64,000 bases of DNA, taken from Flavobacterium sp. ENC (lineage in GTDB: Bacteria; Bacteroidota; Bacteroidia; Flavobacteriales; Flavobacteriaceae). Shown here one piece after another: positions 1 through 8,375 of the stretch (positions are counted from its first letter, which is position 1; every line of letters begins with the position of its first letter). The translations under genes and the position numbers were made by a program. The DNA lies in NCBI RefSeq assembly GCF_020991415.1, contig NZ_JAJMOY010000001.1, positions 372,001-436,000 on the forward strand. The letters run 5' to 3'. The notes beneath the pieces are model-generated. The model worked only from the letters and a program-made list of their open reading frames with translations, had not been told where the DNA came from and ran no database searches.

Positions 1-1596
1 GGACAATCACCTCCATCAAGTACATATAATACTCAACAAATCGGGTTGCCATTTTTTCAAGGAAAGACGGAATTCGGCAGCTTTTACCCGAATATAAATA
101 AATATTGCTCAGAGCCCTTAAAAATTGCGGAAAAAGATAATATTTTAATTTCTGTTAGAGCGCCTATTGGCCCTACTAATATTGCACCTGAAAAGTCATG
201 CATAGGTCGCGGATTAGCAAGTATCAACGGATATGGTGGTATACCAAATCGGTTTATCTTATATTATCTAAGATATATTGAAAAGGATTTAGTAAATCTT
301 GGGACAGGATCAACTTTCCAAGCAATATCAAAGAAAAATTTAGAAGATTTGTTGGTCGTAGTACCACCCCTTTCAGAACAACATGAAATTGTTGAAAAGA
401 TAGAAGAACTTTTTAATGAATTGGATTTGGCTGAAAAAATGTTTTTAAAAATTCAAAAGAAGATTAAAATTTATAAACAAGTTATATTACGAACGGCTTT
501 TAATGGAGAATTAACTCAAAAAGAAAGAGACGCAAGCTTATCAACTTCCGCTTTCGATTACCTAACAGAAATTGCAAAAAACAGAAAAGATAAATATGAT
601 CAAGCGCAAAAAACTGGTAAAAAATTAAAGAAAGATTTCGATTTCGAATTTGACTACAATCCTAATATCTCACGGTGGGCAATTGCTAAGCTTGACAAGT
701 TAATTTCAATCAATGCTAGAGTTGGCTGGAAAGGTCTTAAAAAAGAAGAATACACAAAAGAAGGCCCATTATTCCTTTCCGTACATTGCTTAAATTATGG
801 AAAGTATGTTGAGTTTAAAGATGCATACAATATCACAGAAAAGCGTTATGAGGAAAGCCCAGAAATAAAATTAGCTGTCAACGATGTTCTATTATGCAAA
901 GATGGGGCAGGCATTGGAAAAATAGGAATTGTAAAGCAATTAAACGAAAAAGCTACGATAAATTCATCTTTAGCGATAATACGCGGAAAAGAAGCTTTTT
1001 TACCGGACTACCTATATTATTTATTTCTTGGCCCACAATTGCAGGCGCTTGTTAATGAACGGATTTCGGGAAGTGCAATTCCACACCTTTTTCAAAAAGA
1101 CATTCGTGAGTTCAGATTAAATGTTCCTCCTCCAGAGGAACAGCAACAGATTATACATGAAATTGAATATAGGTTTACAATTGCAGAAAAGCTGGAAGAA
1201 ATAATTTTATTAAACCAGAAAAGGATTTCAACTTTTAGAAAAAAAATATTGCAGAATGCTTTTTCCGGTCAGCTAATTACTTCTGATCCAAATGGAGAAA
1301 GCGCAGAACTATTGTTACAGAAAATTGCTTTAGAAAAAACCGAATATTTTAAGAAGCAAAAACTGATTGAGAAGCAAAAACCAGTAAAAAGGAAAATAAT
1401 GGTAGAAAAAAAGACAATAATTGAAATATTGAAAAGTTCCCAATCTCCTATTTCGGCTGAGGAAGTATGGTTACAATCAGAGCATAAGGACAAGATCGAA
1501 AACTTTTATGCTGCCTTAAAGCTAATTCAAAATGATATAATTGCAGTAAAAAAAGGTTCTCAATCACTTTTATCCTTAAAACATGAGAATAGATAA
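1..1596 (+). CDS. hsdS: Type I restriction-modification specificity subunit (5' end outside window)
   Basis: HsdS recognises the DNA target and docks the HsdM and HsdR subunits. The reading frame is open from base 1 and begins with the target-recognition signature GQSPPSS, then LPFFQGK, so the true start lies upstream; the TTG at 46 is internal. The visible part has the usual two-half layout: recognition domain 1 (about residues 1-120), a conserved helix (PPLSEQHEIVEKIEELF), recognition domain 2 (about 220-375), and a second helix (PPPEEQQQIIHEIEYRF). An extra tail of about 80 residues after the second helix looks like a small helical or winged-helix add-on. The stop codon overlaps the next gene by 14 nt, implying one transcript. 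HsdR is not in the window and would be expected upstream. Confidence 0.93.
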   Translation, partial: GQSPPSSTYNTQQIGLPFFQGKTEFGSFYPNINKYCSEPLKIAEKDNILISVRAPIGPTNIAPEKSCIGRGLASINGYGGIPNRFILYYLRYIEKDLVNLGTGSTFQAISKKNLEDLLVVVPPLSEQHEIVEKIEELFNELDLAEKMFLKIQKKIKIYKQVILRTAFNGELTQKERDASLSTSAFDYLTEIAKNRKDKYDQAQKTGKKLKKDFDFEFDYNPNISRWAIAKLDKLISINARVGWKGLKKEEYTKEGPLFLSVHCLNYGKYVEFKDAYNITEKRYEESPEIKLAVNDVLLCKDGAGIGKIGIVKQLNEKATINSSLAIIRGKEAFLPDYLYYLFLGPQLQALVNERISGSAIPHLFQKDIREFRLNVPPPEEQQQIIHEIEYRFTIAEKLEEIILLNQKRISTFRKKILQNAFSGQLITSDPNGESAELLLQKIALEKTEYFKKQKLIEKQKPVKRKIMVEKKTIIEILKSSQSPISAEEVWLQSEHKDKIENFYAALKLIQNDIIAVKKGSQSLLSLKHENR

Positions 1597-3163
1597 AGTC
1601 CATATAAAATCAACATTTAAAAATCTTGACAATTTCGAAATTGATTTTGATGAAACTTCAATGGAAACTGTTTTGATTGGACTAAATGCTACCGGCAAGT
1701 CAAATTTTTTCGAAGCATTAGTAATAATTTTTCGTGATTTAGATTTAGAACGAGACCCCGAGCCAGCATTTACTTATTTTATAAAATATAAATGTAAAAC
1801 TTATGATATTGAGGTTTCTTTCTCCACAACTACAGGATATTCATTTATTGTAGATAATGTGAAATTACGCTCTAAAAATGAATTTTTTAAAAGCAAAGAT
1901 GATTACCTGCCACGACATGTATTTATATATTATTCAGGAACAAGTGACAGGTTAAAGAATCTTTATTCGGAACATGAAAAAAGATACTATTCTGAGATAA
2001 TTAAGGCTGATGCTAAGTATGAAAAGTTTGACAGAATCAGAAGAATTTTTCTATCACAAAATATTCACGCTAGTTTCGCTTTAATCGCATTTTATATGTT
2101 TAAAGAACGGGAAAGTGAAACTATACAATTTTTAAAGGACGAATTGAAAATTCACGATTTTGGCTCTGCATTATTTGTCTTAAAACAACCAGCTTGGTCT
2201 AAAGTCAAAAAAGAAACTGATCAATTTTGGAATGCTAAAGGATTAGTTAGAAGATTTATAGAGGATCTATGGCTTTTCTCGTTAGCACCAATTTATCATG
2301 AAGAAAGAATTAGCACAAACTATAAAAAGGCAGAAAAGCTCAATTTGCTTTACCTTTTTTTGAGTGATAAAGAAAGCTTCCAAAGCTTAGTCGATTTAAA
2401 ATATTCCGACAAAATACAACTTTTTAATGCCCTAGAGAGCATACACATCTCGGATCTATTACATGATGTGAAAATTAAGGTATGGAAGGAAAACGTTGAC
2501 GGCGAACTTGCAATGGGCGAGCTAAGCGAAGGTGAAAAACAACTTTTAACCGTGCTCGGACTATTAAAATTCACAAAAGATGAAGAATCATTAATCTTAT
2601 TAGATGAACCCGATACTCACCTTAATCCAATGTGGAAGTGGAAATATTTAGATTATATCGATCAAGTTGTTAAGCGTCCAGAAACTACTCAAATAATTTT
2701 TTGCACTCATGACCCTTTAGTCATAGGTAGTTTACGAAAAGAGCAGGTTAGAATTTTTGCAACAGATAGTGAAGGTAAAACTATTGTTGAAGAATCTGAA
2801 GTTGATCCGCGTGGATTAGGTGTAGCAGGAATTTTAACAAGCGAGATATTTAAGTTACCGACTACATTAGATTTACCAACACAAGAACTTTTAAATCAAC
2901 GTAATGAATTAGTTTCTAAACAGTTTGTTTCTGAACTCTCTAGTGAAGAACAACTGAAACTACAAGAGATTTTCCAGATATTAAATCACGACAAGGGTAT
3001 TAATATGACATATAGGGATCCATTATATCAAAAATTCATTCAAATTGTGGGAGGCATGGAACAATTTAAAATAGACTATGACACAACACCTGAACAATTA
3101 AAGCAACAAAATGAGATTGCATTGAAGATATTGGATAAGATTTATAAAGAAAGCAAGCAATGA
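1583..3163 (+). CDS. AAA/ABC-type ATPase, PtuA-like (Septu-type), inside the type I RM operon
   Basis: A 526-residue SMC/RecF-like ATPase. Walker A is GLNATGKS (residues 33-40), the ABC signature LSEGEKQ is near residue 314, Walker B with the catalytic Glu is LILLDEPDTHLNP near 337, and the switch histidine is in CTHDP near 374. No TOPRIM domain follows, so this is not an OLD-family nuclease. It overlaps hsdS by 14 nt and the HNH gene by 4 nt (ATGA), so ATPase and nuclease are translationally coupled. That pairing is the PtuA/PtuB layout of Septu systems. By family logic the ATPase would sense a phage signal and license its partner nuclease. An unrelated AAA plus HNH guard module is the main alternative. 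The pairing is seen in the sequence; the Septu assignment is inference. Confidence 0.8.
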   Translation: MRIDKVHIKSTFKNLDNFEIDFDETSMETVLIGLNATGKSNFFEALVIIFRDLDLERDPEPAFTYFIKYKCKTYDIEVSFSTTTGYSFIVDNVKLRSKNEFFKSKDDYLPRHVFIYYSGTSDRLKNLYSEHEKRYYSEIIKADAKYEKFDRIRRIFLSQNIHASFALIAFYMFKERESETIQFLKDELKIHDFGSALFVLKQPAWSKVKKETDQFWNAKGLVRRFIEDLWLFSLAPIYHEERISTNYKKAEKLNLLYLFLSDKESFQSLVDLKYSDKIQLFNALESIHISDLLHDVKIKVWKENVDGELAMGELSEGEKQLLTVLGLLKFTKDEESLILLDEPDTHLNPMWKWKYLDYIDQVVKRPETTQIIFCTHDPLVIGSLRKEQVRIFATDSEGKTIVEESEVDPRGLGVAGILTSEIFKLPTTLDLPTQELLNQRNELVSKQFVSELSSEEQLKLQEIFQILNHDKGINMTYRDPLYQKFIQIVGGMEQFKIDYDTTPEQLKQQNEIALKILDKIYKESKQ

Positions 3164-3957
3164 GATATATAGCAATTGAAGACAATAAACCAGAGGCTGC
3201 TTGGCTAACTAAAGCCAATGGTCTCACGGGAAAATTATTAGCTGCAACGACTGACGCCGAGCGATTTTTACTAATTGAAGGGAACGAGAATGTGTGGAAA
3301 GAAATTAAGCAATTTCTTCGTGACCTAAATTATGGGAAGTGTTGGTACTCAGAATCTAAAGATGATAACTCCTATATGCACGTTGATCATTTCCGGCCTA
3401 AAAAGCGTGCAATGGGTATAGACAAAAAAGATTATGGCGGTTATTGGTGGTTAGCTTTTGAATGGACTAATTTCAGATATTGTGGAAGTATTAGTAACGT
3501 TAATAAAAGTGATAAATTTGCAGTTGAAAAGAATAAAGCAAATTGCAATACAGATCCTATAAATGATGAGTTGCATCTTTTTTTAGATCCCTTAAAATTA
3601 AAAGATGTTCAGAAGCTGACTTTTGATGAGGAAGGTAAAGCAAAATCTTTATCAAACAATAAAGCTGACTGGGATTATCGAAGAGCAGATTACACAGTTA
3701 AGTCGCTAAAATTAAATGATGGTGGGTTATTAGATGCTAGAAAGAAAATTTGGCATGACTGCGCAACATTAATTAATAAAATCGCAGAGCTATTAAAGGA
3801 AAATCAAACTATAATAAGCATTTCTAGAGAACAAGAAATCGAAGATAAGATGAAAGAATTAGAGAAGTATGTTCAGAAAGATGCTGAATATTCTGCAACC
3901 GCACAATCTTGCTGCATTACTTCTGGATTCATTTGGGCAATGAGAATAGCCGCTTAA
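3160..3957 (+). CDS. HNH endonuclease, PtuB-like (partner of the AAA ATPase)
   Basis: A 265-residue protein with a recognisable HNH core. KCWYSES (Cys near residue 61) precedes MHVDHFRPKK (residues 73-82), whose D-H is the catalytic pair. It is followed by GYWWLAFEWTNFRYC, supplying the Asn and the second-half position. This arrangement matches the TIGR02646-type HNH proteins that partner AAA ATPases in Septu and in retron Ec78-type systems; no reverse transcriptase is visible here. The C-terminal half is helical and lysine-rich. The start ATG overlaps the ATPase stop by 4 nt, and hsdM follows after 11 nt. Its likely role is the DNA- or RNA-cutting effector of the pair. The substrate cannot be told from sequence. 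Confidence 0.78.
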   Translation: MRYIAIEDNKPEAAWLTKANGLTGKLLAATTDAERFLLIEGNENVWKEIKQFLRDLNYGKCWYSESKDDNSYMHVDHFRPKKRAMGIDKKDYGGYWWLAFEWTNFRYCGSISNVNKSDKFAVEKNKANCNTDPINDELHLFLDPLKLKDVQKLTFDEEGKAKSLSNNKADWDYRRADYTVKSLKLNDGGLLDARKKIWHDCATLINKIAELLKENQTIISISREQEIEDKMKELEKYVQKDAEYSATAQSCCITSGFIWAMRIAA

Positions 3958-3968
3958 AAAATTAAATT

Positions 3969-5438
3969 ATGTCTACAAATACATTAGTTGCGAAAATTTG
4001 GTCATTTTGTGACACCTTAAGAGATGATGGTGTTAGTTATGGTGATTACTTGGAACAGATTACATACTTGTTATTCTTAAAAATGGCTGATGAATATGAT
4101 GATCCACAGTATAAGAAAAATTTTAAAATTCCTGAAGATTGTAATTGGCAAATCTTACTTAACACTGCTGATGATTTACTAATTAGTGTGTATAGTGATA
4201 ATTTAAAAAAGCTTAGCGAATCGGGCGGAATGTTGTCCAAAATATTTAGTGGTGCTCAAAATAAAATCAACGACAGATATAAATTACGAAAATTAATTGA
4301 TCTGATTAACGAGGAGAAATGGATAAGTGAATCGGTAGACATTAAAGGTGAGATATATGAATCTTTATTGCAGAAAAATGCTGAAAGTAGTGGCGCAGGA
4401 CAGTATTTTACACCACGTCCCGTTATTGAAGCAATGGTAAATTGTATTCAACCGTTACCTAAAGAAAAAATAGCTGACCCATCTTGCGGTACAGGAGGAT
4501 TTTTCCTAGGGGCACTAAACTATATCCATGAAAACAACTCAAAATTAACTGAAAGTGAAATTGATTTTTTAAGGTTTAAGACGTTTCACGGATGGGAAAT
4601 AGTTCCTTCAACAGCAAGATTGTGTTTAATGAATTTGTTTCTTCACGGCATTGGCGATTTGCAGAAAACTCCGGAAATTGAAGTTACGGACAGTCTAAAA
4701 AGTACATTGTCTGATAAAGTGAAAATTGTTCTAGCCAATCCACCATTTGGTAAAAGTAGTAGTGACGTGCCAACAGTAGATGAAAAGCTGGCCGAAAAAG
4801 AAGGATATTTTTTAAGAAAGGATTTTTGGGTGACGACAAGTAATAAACAACTTGCATTCTTGCAGCATATTGTTACGATGTTAGATGAAGATGGCAGAGC
4901 CGCAGTAGTATTACCAGACAATGTTTTATTTGAAGGCGGTGCTGGTGAAGTGATCAGGCAAAAGATGCTTCAAGAATTAAATTTACACACGATTCTTAGA
5001 TTGCCAACAGGCATTTTTTATGCCCAAGGAGTTAAGGCTAATGTGTTATTTTTTGATAAGAAAAAAGCGTCTGCAAAAAATGGAACTAACGATGTTTGGT
5101 TCTATGATTATCGAACTAACATTCATCATACACCGCGCAAAAATCCTTTGACTTTTGAGAGTTTAAAAGATTTTATAAACTGCTACAATGCTTCGGATAT
5201 AATTAAAAGGAATGAAACTTGGGGTTCGGAAAATCCAGAAGGACGTTGGAGAAAGTACAAGTACGATGAAATTGTGCAAAATGAAAAAACCAATCTCGAT
5301 ATTTTTTGGTTGAAAGACGAAAATTTAATCGATTTAGATAACTTGCCCGATCCTGACGATTTAATTGATGAAATTGTAAATGACCTTGAAAGCGCACTTT
5401 TGAATTTTAAAACCATAAAAGAATCGTTAAGCGAATAA
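3969..5438 (+). CDS. hsdM: Type I restriction-modification DNA methyltransferase subunit
   Basis: A 489-residue N6-adenine methyltransferase that modifies host DNA when complexed with HsdS. It has the N-terminal HsdM helical domain (DTLRDDGVSYGDYLEQITYLLFLKMADE), the GAGQYFTPR motif near residue 141, SAM-binding motif I DPSCGTGGF near 172 and catalytic motif IV NPPF near 258. Length and motifs are normal and it looks intact. The unusual feature is position: it follows the AAA-HNH pair rather than sitting next to hsdS. The 11-nt gap to the HNH gene and the 29-nt gap to abiV suggest a single operon of at least five genes. Confidence 0.95.
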   Translation: MSTNTLVAKIWSFCDTLRDDGVSYGDYLEQITYLLFLKMADEYDDPQYKKNFKIPEDCNWQILLNTADDLLISVYSDNLKKLSESGGMLSKIFSGAQNKINDRYKLRKLIDLINEEKWISESVDIKGEIYESLLQKNAESSGAGQYFTPRPVIEAMVNCIQPLPKEKIADPSCGTGGFFLGALNYIHENNSKLTESEIDFLRFKTFHGWEIVPSTARLCLMNLFLHGIGDLQKTPEIEVTDSLKSTLSDKVKIVLANPPFGKSSSDVPTVDEKLAEKEGYFLRKDFWVTTSNKQLAFLQHIVTMLDEDGRAAVVLPDNVLFEGGAGEVIRQKMLQELNLHTILRLPTGIFYAQGVKANVLFFDKKKASAKNGTNDVWFYDYRTNIHHTPRKNPLTFESLKDFINCYNASDIIKRNETWGSENPEGRWRKYKYDEIVQNEKTNLDIFWLKDENLIDLDNLPDPDDLIDEIVNDLESALLNFKTIKESLSE

Positions 5439-5467
5439 ATCAAAAACATTTGAAAATATTGTAATCA

Positions 5468-6177
5468 ATGAAAGACACTTTCCTCAAGTTCAGCGGAGCA
5501 GATTACATAGATGGTGCATGCCTAACCTTAGAAAATGCAAAAAATCACTTTCTGGCGGCGGAAACATTAAGTAACCAAAACTTACACGGTATTGCAATTT
5601 CACTATTGATATTATCAAGCGAAGAATATATAAAATCCTTGATACTTTTAAATCTAAGCGGTGACGATAATTTTCTTGATGCCAAGGAAAAAGAAGAACT
5701 TTTCAAAAATCACAAATTCAAACATAAAAACATTGCAGAATTATTTAAGTCAATAACAGATTCAGCGGCAGAAGATTTTGAGGCTGGATTTTTTGATAGA
5801 TTTGTGAATAATATTGATCCACTGACAAAATTTTCAGTTGATGGGTATTACATGAACAAAGTTTTTCAACAGATTTCGCTAAGCGATGATGATTGTAAAC
5901 TTCTTCTCAGTTGGCTGGATAACGCTAATGAAATAAAAAACCAAGGTTTTACCTGGGTGTAACTGACAATTGGGAAACACCGGCAAGATTTACTTTAAAT
6001 GAATTCAACGAATCTTATCGGATAGTGAAAATTCTTAAAGATGTAATAGAGCCTATATTTACGCTTCCTCTTGACGACGAACAATTATTAAATTATTTAA
6101 ACAGTCGGAATATAATTGATTATACAGGATTCTACTTTGAATTTTCGATCTTAATTAGTTCTGCTATGAAGGAATAA
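5468..6177 (+). pseudogene. abiV: AbiV-family abortive infection protein, frameshifted near the C-terminus
   Basis: The intact frame gives 164 residues ending at 5962. It carries the AbiV N-terminal pattern: NHFLAAETL, then LHGIAISLLILSSEEYIKSLIL, then HKFKHKNI. Reading continues sensibly in another frame to a stop at 6175-6177 (VTDNWETPARF, IVKILKDVIEP, then YTGFYFEFSILI). Adding one T to the TTTT run at 5947-5950 turns NQGFTWV-stop into NQGFYLGVTDNW and restores a 236-residue protein. The gene therefore has a one-base deletion, or the assembly has a homopolymer error there. AbiV of lactococci blocks phage by interfering with translation. The gene follows hsdM by 29 nt, so it probably rides on the same transcript. 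Its end overlaps the convergent acetyltransferase by 27 nt. Confidence 0.82.
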
Positions 6178-6816
6178 TTCCGCATTTCGAATCTCTGCAC
6201 TATTGTCTTGGCTCTGTTGTTTCCATAATGTTTGCCATGTTCCAGGGTTATCATCTTGAAATTTCTTCCTTGCATTTATAACCACGTCAATTTGGTCAAT
6301 ATATTCATCATCGACAGAAATTATATCTCCATCATCCGTATAACCATAGTACATACAGATTTGTGTTTCTTGTTGCATAAAAACCACAAAACCTAATTTT
6401 TCATAAACTGGTACTCGATTGGCAAAACAGGTCAAGGATATACTGTCATTTTCTCCTTTTAAAATATTCATCATGTTTTTAAGAATGCCCTGCTTGCGAT
6501 ATCGACGGTCAACTATCGTACTGATAATGGCAATATCTTTAGCACTCGTTAGACTTCTGTGATATAAAATATAGCCGACAATTATTCCATTATATTCTGT
6601 GGTTAAAAGATGCGTTGCTCGTGCTCCAAAATCCCCTAAACGTACTAAGTACGTTCTTGTTTTCATAATTTCACGCATCATTAGATATTCAAATATGGGG
6701 CTCTGTCGTTGAAAAACATTTACGCTGATTAAATTAGCGTCTTGCGCCACTAAATTTAAAATTTGAAATGTTTGCTCATCGGAAATCTCATGTGAGATTT
6801 TATTTGTTGTGTACAT
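6151..6816 (-). CDS. GNAT family N-acetyltransferase
   Basis: A GNAT-fold protein, which would transfer an acetyl group from acetyl-CoA to an unknown amine. The acetyl-CoA loop is visible as VDRRYRKQGI (R-x-x-G-like) preceded by the beta strand AIISTIV, and motif B follows as FANRVPVYEKLGFVVF. The frame extends upstream to an ATG at 6867, but that codon sits inside the -33 element of a good promoter. The ATG at 6816 (MYTTNKISHE) is therefore chosen, giving 221 residues. The C-terminal part (DEEYIDQIDVVINARKKF) is not typical of GNAT. It is the only leftward gene in the first 19 kb and converges on the frameshifted abiV. No toxin-antitoxin partner is seen. Confidence 0.75.
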   Translation of the reverse strand: MYTTNKISHEISDEQTFQILNLVAQDANLISVNVFQRQSPIFEYLMMREIMKTRTYLVRLGDFGARATHLLTTEYNGIIVGYILYHRSLTSAKDIAIISTIVDRRYRKQGILKNMMNILKGENDSISLTCFANRVPVYEKLGFVVFMQQETQICMYYGYTDDGDIISVDDEYIDQIDVVINARKKFQDDNPGTWQTLWKQQSQDNSAEIRNAELFLHSRTN

Positions 6817-6838
6817 TTTATTAAAAGTATAAGAACTA

Positions 6839-6868
6839 CAAAAGTACGCGAAGATAATAACGTACAAA
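6839..6868 (-). promoter_or_regulatory. Bacteroidota-type promoter of the GNAT gene
   Basis: On the minus strand TTTG (6868-6865) is followed after 18 nt by TACTTTTG (6846-6839), matching TTTG-N17-23-TAnnTTTG. Transcription would begin near 6832, about 16 nt before the ATG at 6816. This rules out the longer start at 6867. Confidence 0.6.
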
Positions 6869-7048
6869 CATATATATTTCAGACAATATCAACCTCTCTA
6901 AAAATGTCAAAACCGGTATGAGGTGTTCGATTGCCTTCCCTGACATTCCACAGAAAGACAAGTACAACCACTAGAAGACAATCACTTTAATTTCCTAATG
7001 CATTTCACAATTGCTAGCCTAGTTTTTACTATTTCAAAAAATAAATTT

Positions 7049-7072
7049 TGATTGACTAAAAAATGTCAATCA
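7049..7072. promoter_or_regulatory. Inverted repeat upstream of the membrane-anchored gene
   Basis: TGATTGAC and GTCAATCA form a perfect 8-bp dyad with an 8-nt AT-rich spacer, about 140 nt before the next rightward gene. It has the size of a repressor operator but no regulator is assigned. The rest of the 390-nt gap (6817-7208) shows no coding signal or other structure apart from the GNAT promoter. Confidence 0.3.
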
Positions 7073-7208
7073 TATTGTTCTTTTTGTGTAGTATTGTAAA
7101 ACCTTACGCTTGATCAACTAGAGCATATACATCTATCAAGAGGTAGATATGCGCTATTCAGTAGCGGGTATATATAAATTGGCGGTAATTTCTAAAAAAC
7201 GATAATCT

Positions 7209-8114
7209 ATGGCATCAATTTTCAATTTCCAGTTTGGAAGTTTTTCAGAAAGTTCTCCTAGCTGGTTTGATTGGCTTTCATTGTTTGTCAGCACAGCGAG
7301 TATTTTTCTTGCATATTATATAGCGAAATGGATTTACAGCAAAGAGAAAAGGGATAAAAAAAAGGAAAATGAAACGTTAGTAAAATCAACTTTTCAGCTT
7401 TTTAAAAATAATCTGAATCAACTTAATGCAGCTATAAAAGCTCAAAAAATTAGCTTAGAAGAATATCACAAAGAGAAAAATTTTAAGTTGACTTTTCACC
7501 CAGATGTTCAGGTAGATTTTTTACAATTTATTGATGTAAAATCTTTGTATGAAAAAGTTGGATTTGGCAATGAAGAGGCTATATCAAATATAAACGATTT
7601 AATGTCTAATTTATATCGCTTGTACGATTTCAGACAATCCTTGAGAAGCGAAGTGCGTGCGTATCTTGAAAAATATGGTTTTTTCGAATTACGGTTTTAT
7701 AGTTATAGGCAAGTACTATATTCTAAATACTTCAAACTTTGTAATCGCCGGGGAAAAGATTTCATAATTGAAAACAATACAAAAAAATGGCGATTTGAAG
7801 ACACTGATATTTTTATGAGAGAATATTCCACTCTTAGAGCAAACATATTGTTAGATAAAGAAATAATGGACGAAAGCGGTTTGAAAGATCGTGGCCTTTT
7901 AAACGAAAGATTTCTAGTTCCATTAATTAATGAGATAACATTTAAGTATATTCCTGAAGATATTGATGCCATCGAAATTAATGATGTAGCAAATGAAGCT
8001 CACAATGCATTTAATGATATGGAATATATTACCGAAAAACATTTTTCAACAATAGAGAGCTACATTCAAAATCTAGAAGGAATAAGTACAAAAATTGAAA
8101 CTTATTTGGCATAA
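7209..8114 (+). CDS. Membrane-anchored protein of unknown function in defence island
   Basis: A 301-residue protein not assigned to a family. One N-terminal membrane helix (about residues 23-43, WLSLFVSTASIFLAYYIAKW) is followed directly by a Lys/Glu-rich stretch and then about 250 residues of predicted helical, charged cytoplasmic domain. The topology (short outside tail, one anchor, helical body) resembles membrane-tethered components of phage-defence loci. That resemblance is context only; no catalytic motif is visible. It lies alone between non-coding gaps, downstream of an inverted repeat, and its base use is as AT-rich as that of the rest of the island. Confidence 0.6.
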   Translation: MASIFNFQFGSFSESSPSWFDWLSLFVSTASIFLAYYIAKWIYSKEKRDKKKENETLVKSTFQLFKNNLNQLNAAIKAQKISLEEYHKEKNFKLTFHPDVQVDFLQFIDVKSLYEKVGFGNEEAISNINDLMSNLYRLYDFRQSLRSEVRAYLEKYGFFELRFYSYRQVLYSKYFKLCNRRGKDFIIENNTKKWRFEDTDIFMREYSTLRANILLDKEIMDESGLKDRGLLNERFLVPLINEITFKYIPEDIDAIEINDVANEAHNAFNDMEYITEKHFSTIESYIQNLEGISTKIETYLA

Positions 8115-8151
8115 AACTTCACTCAACAACATTTATATGAATTGCTGATTT

Positions 8152-8277
8152 TCAGGCAACAGAAACATTATTTTTCCTAAGTTTGTCTTTATTAGCTGAA
8201 AATACTCTGCTCTTTTTCCGCAACTTCGCATACACGCGAAACGTAGTCAAATCATATCCACGAACTAAAAAAAGAGC
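8152..8277 (-). pseudogene. Decayed coding fragment (C-terminal piece)
   Basis: The minus strand is open from just after a stop at 8280-8278 to a TGA at 8154-8152 and reads ALFLVRGYDLTTFRVYAKL, then RKKSRVFSANKDKLRKNNVS. The composition is protein-like, with many Arg/Lys and aromatic residues, but there is no ATG and no upstream continuation. It is most simply the tail of a lost gene. The family is not recognised. It occupies much of the 261-nt gap between two rightward genes. Confidence 0.35.
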
Positions 8278-8375
8278 CTAAACCCATATCGTTTTCAATT
8301 TTTGAATTTATAAATTAAGTCAATGCGAAACTATCAATAGTGTAGGGAGCCTGATTATCAAACAGAAATATTTGA

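Noticed and set aside
1..5438. Possible retron with PtuA/PtuB effectors
   Set aside because: No reverse transcriptase or msr/msd-like region is visible next to the ATPase-HNH pair.
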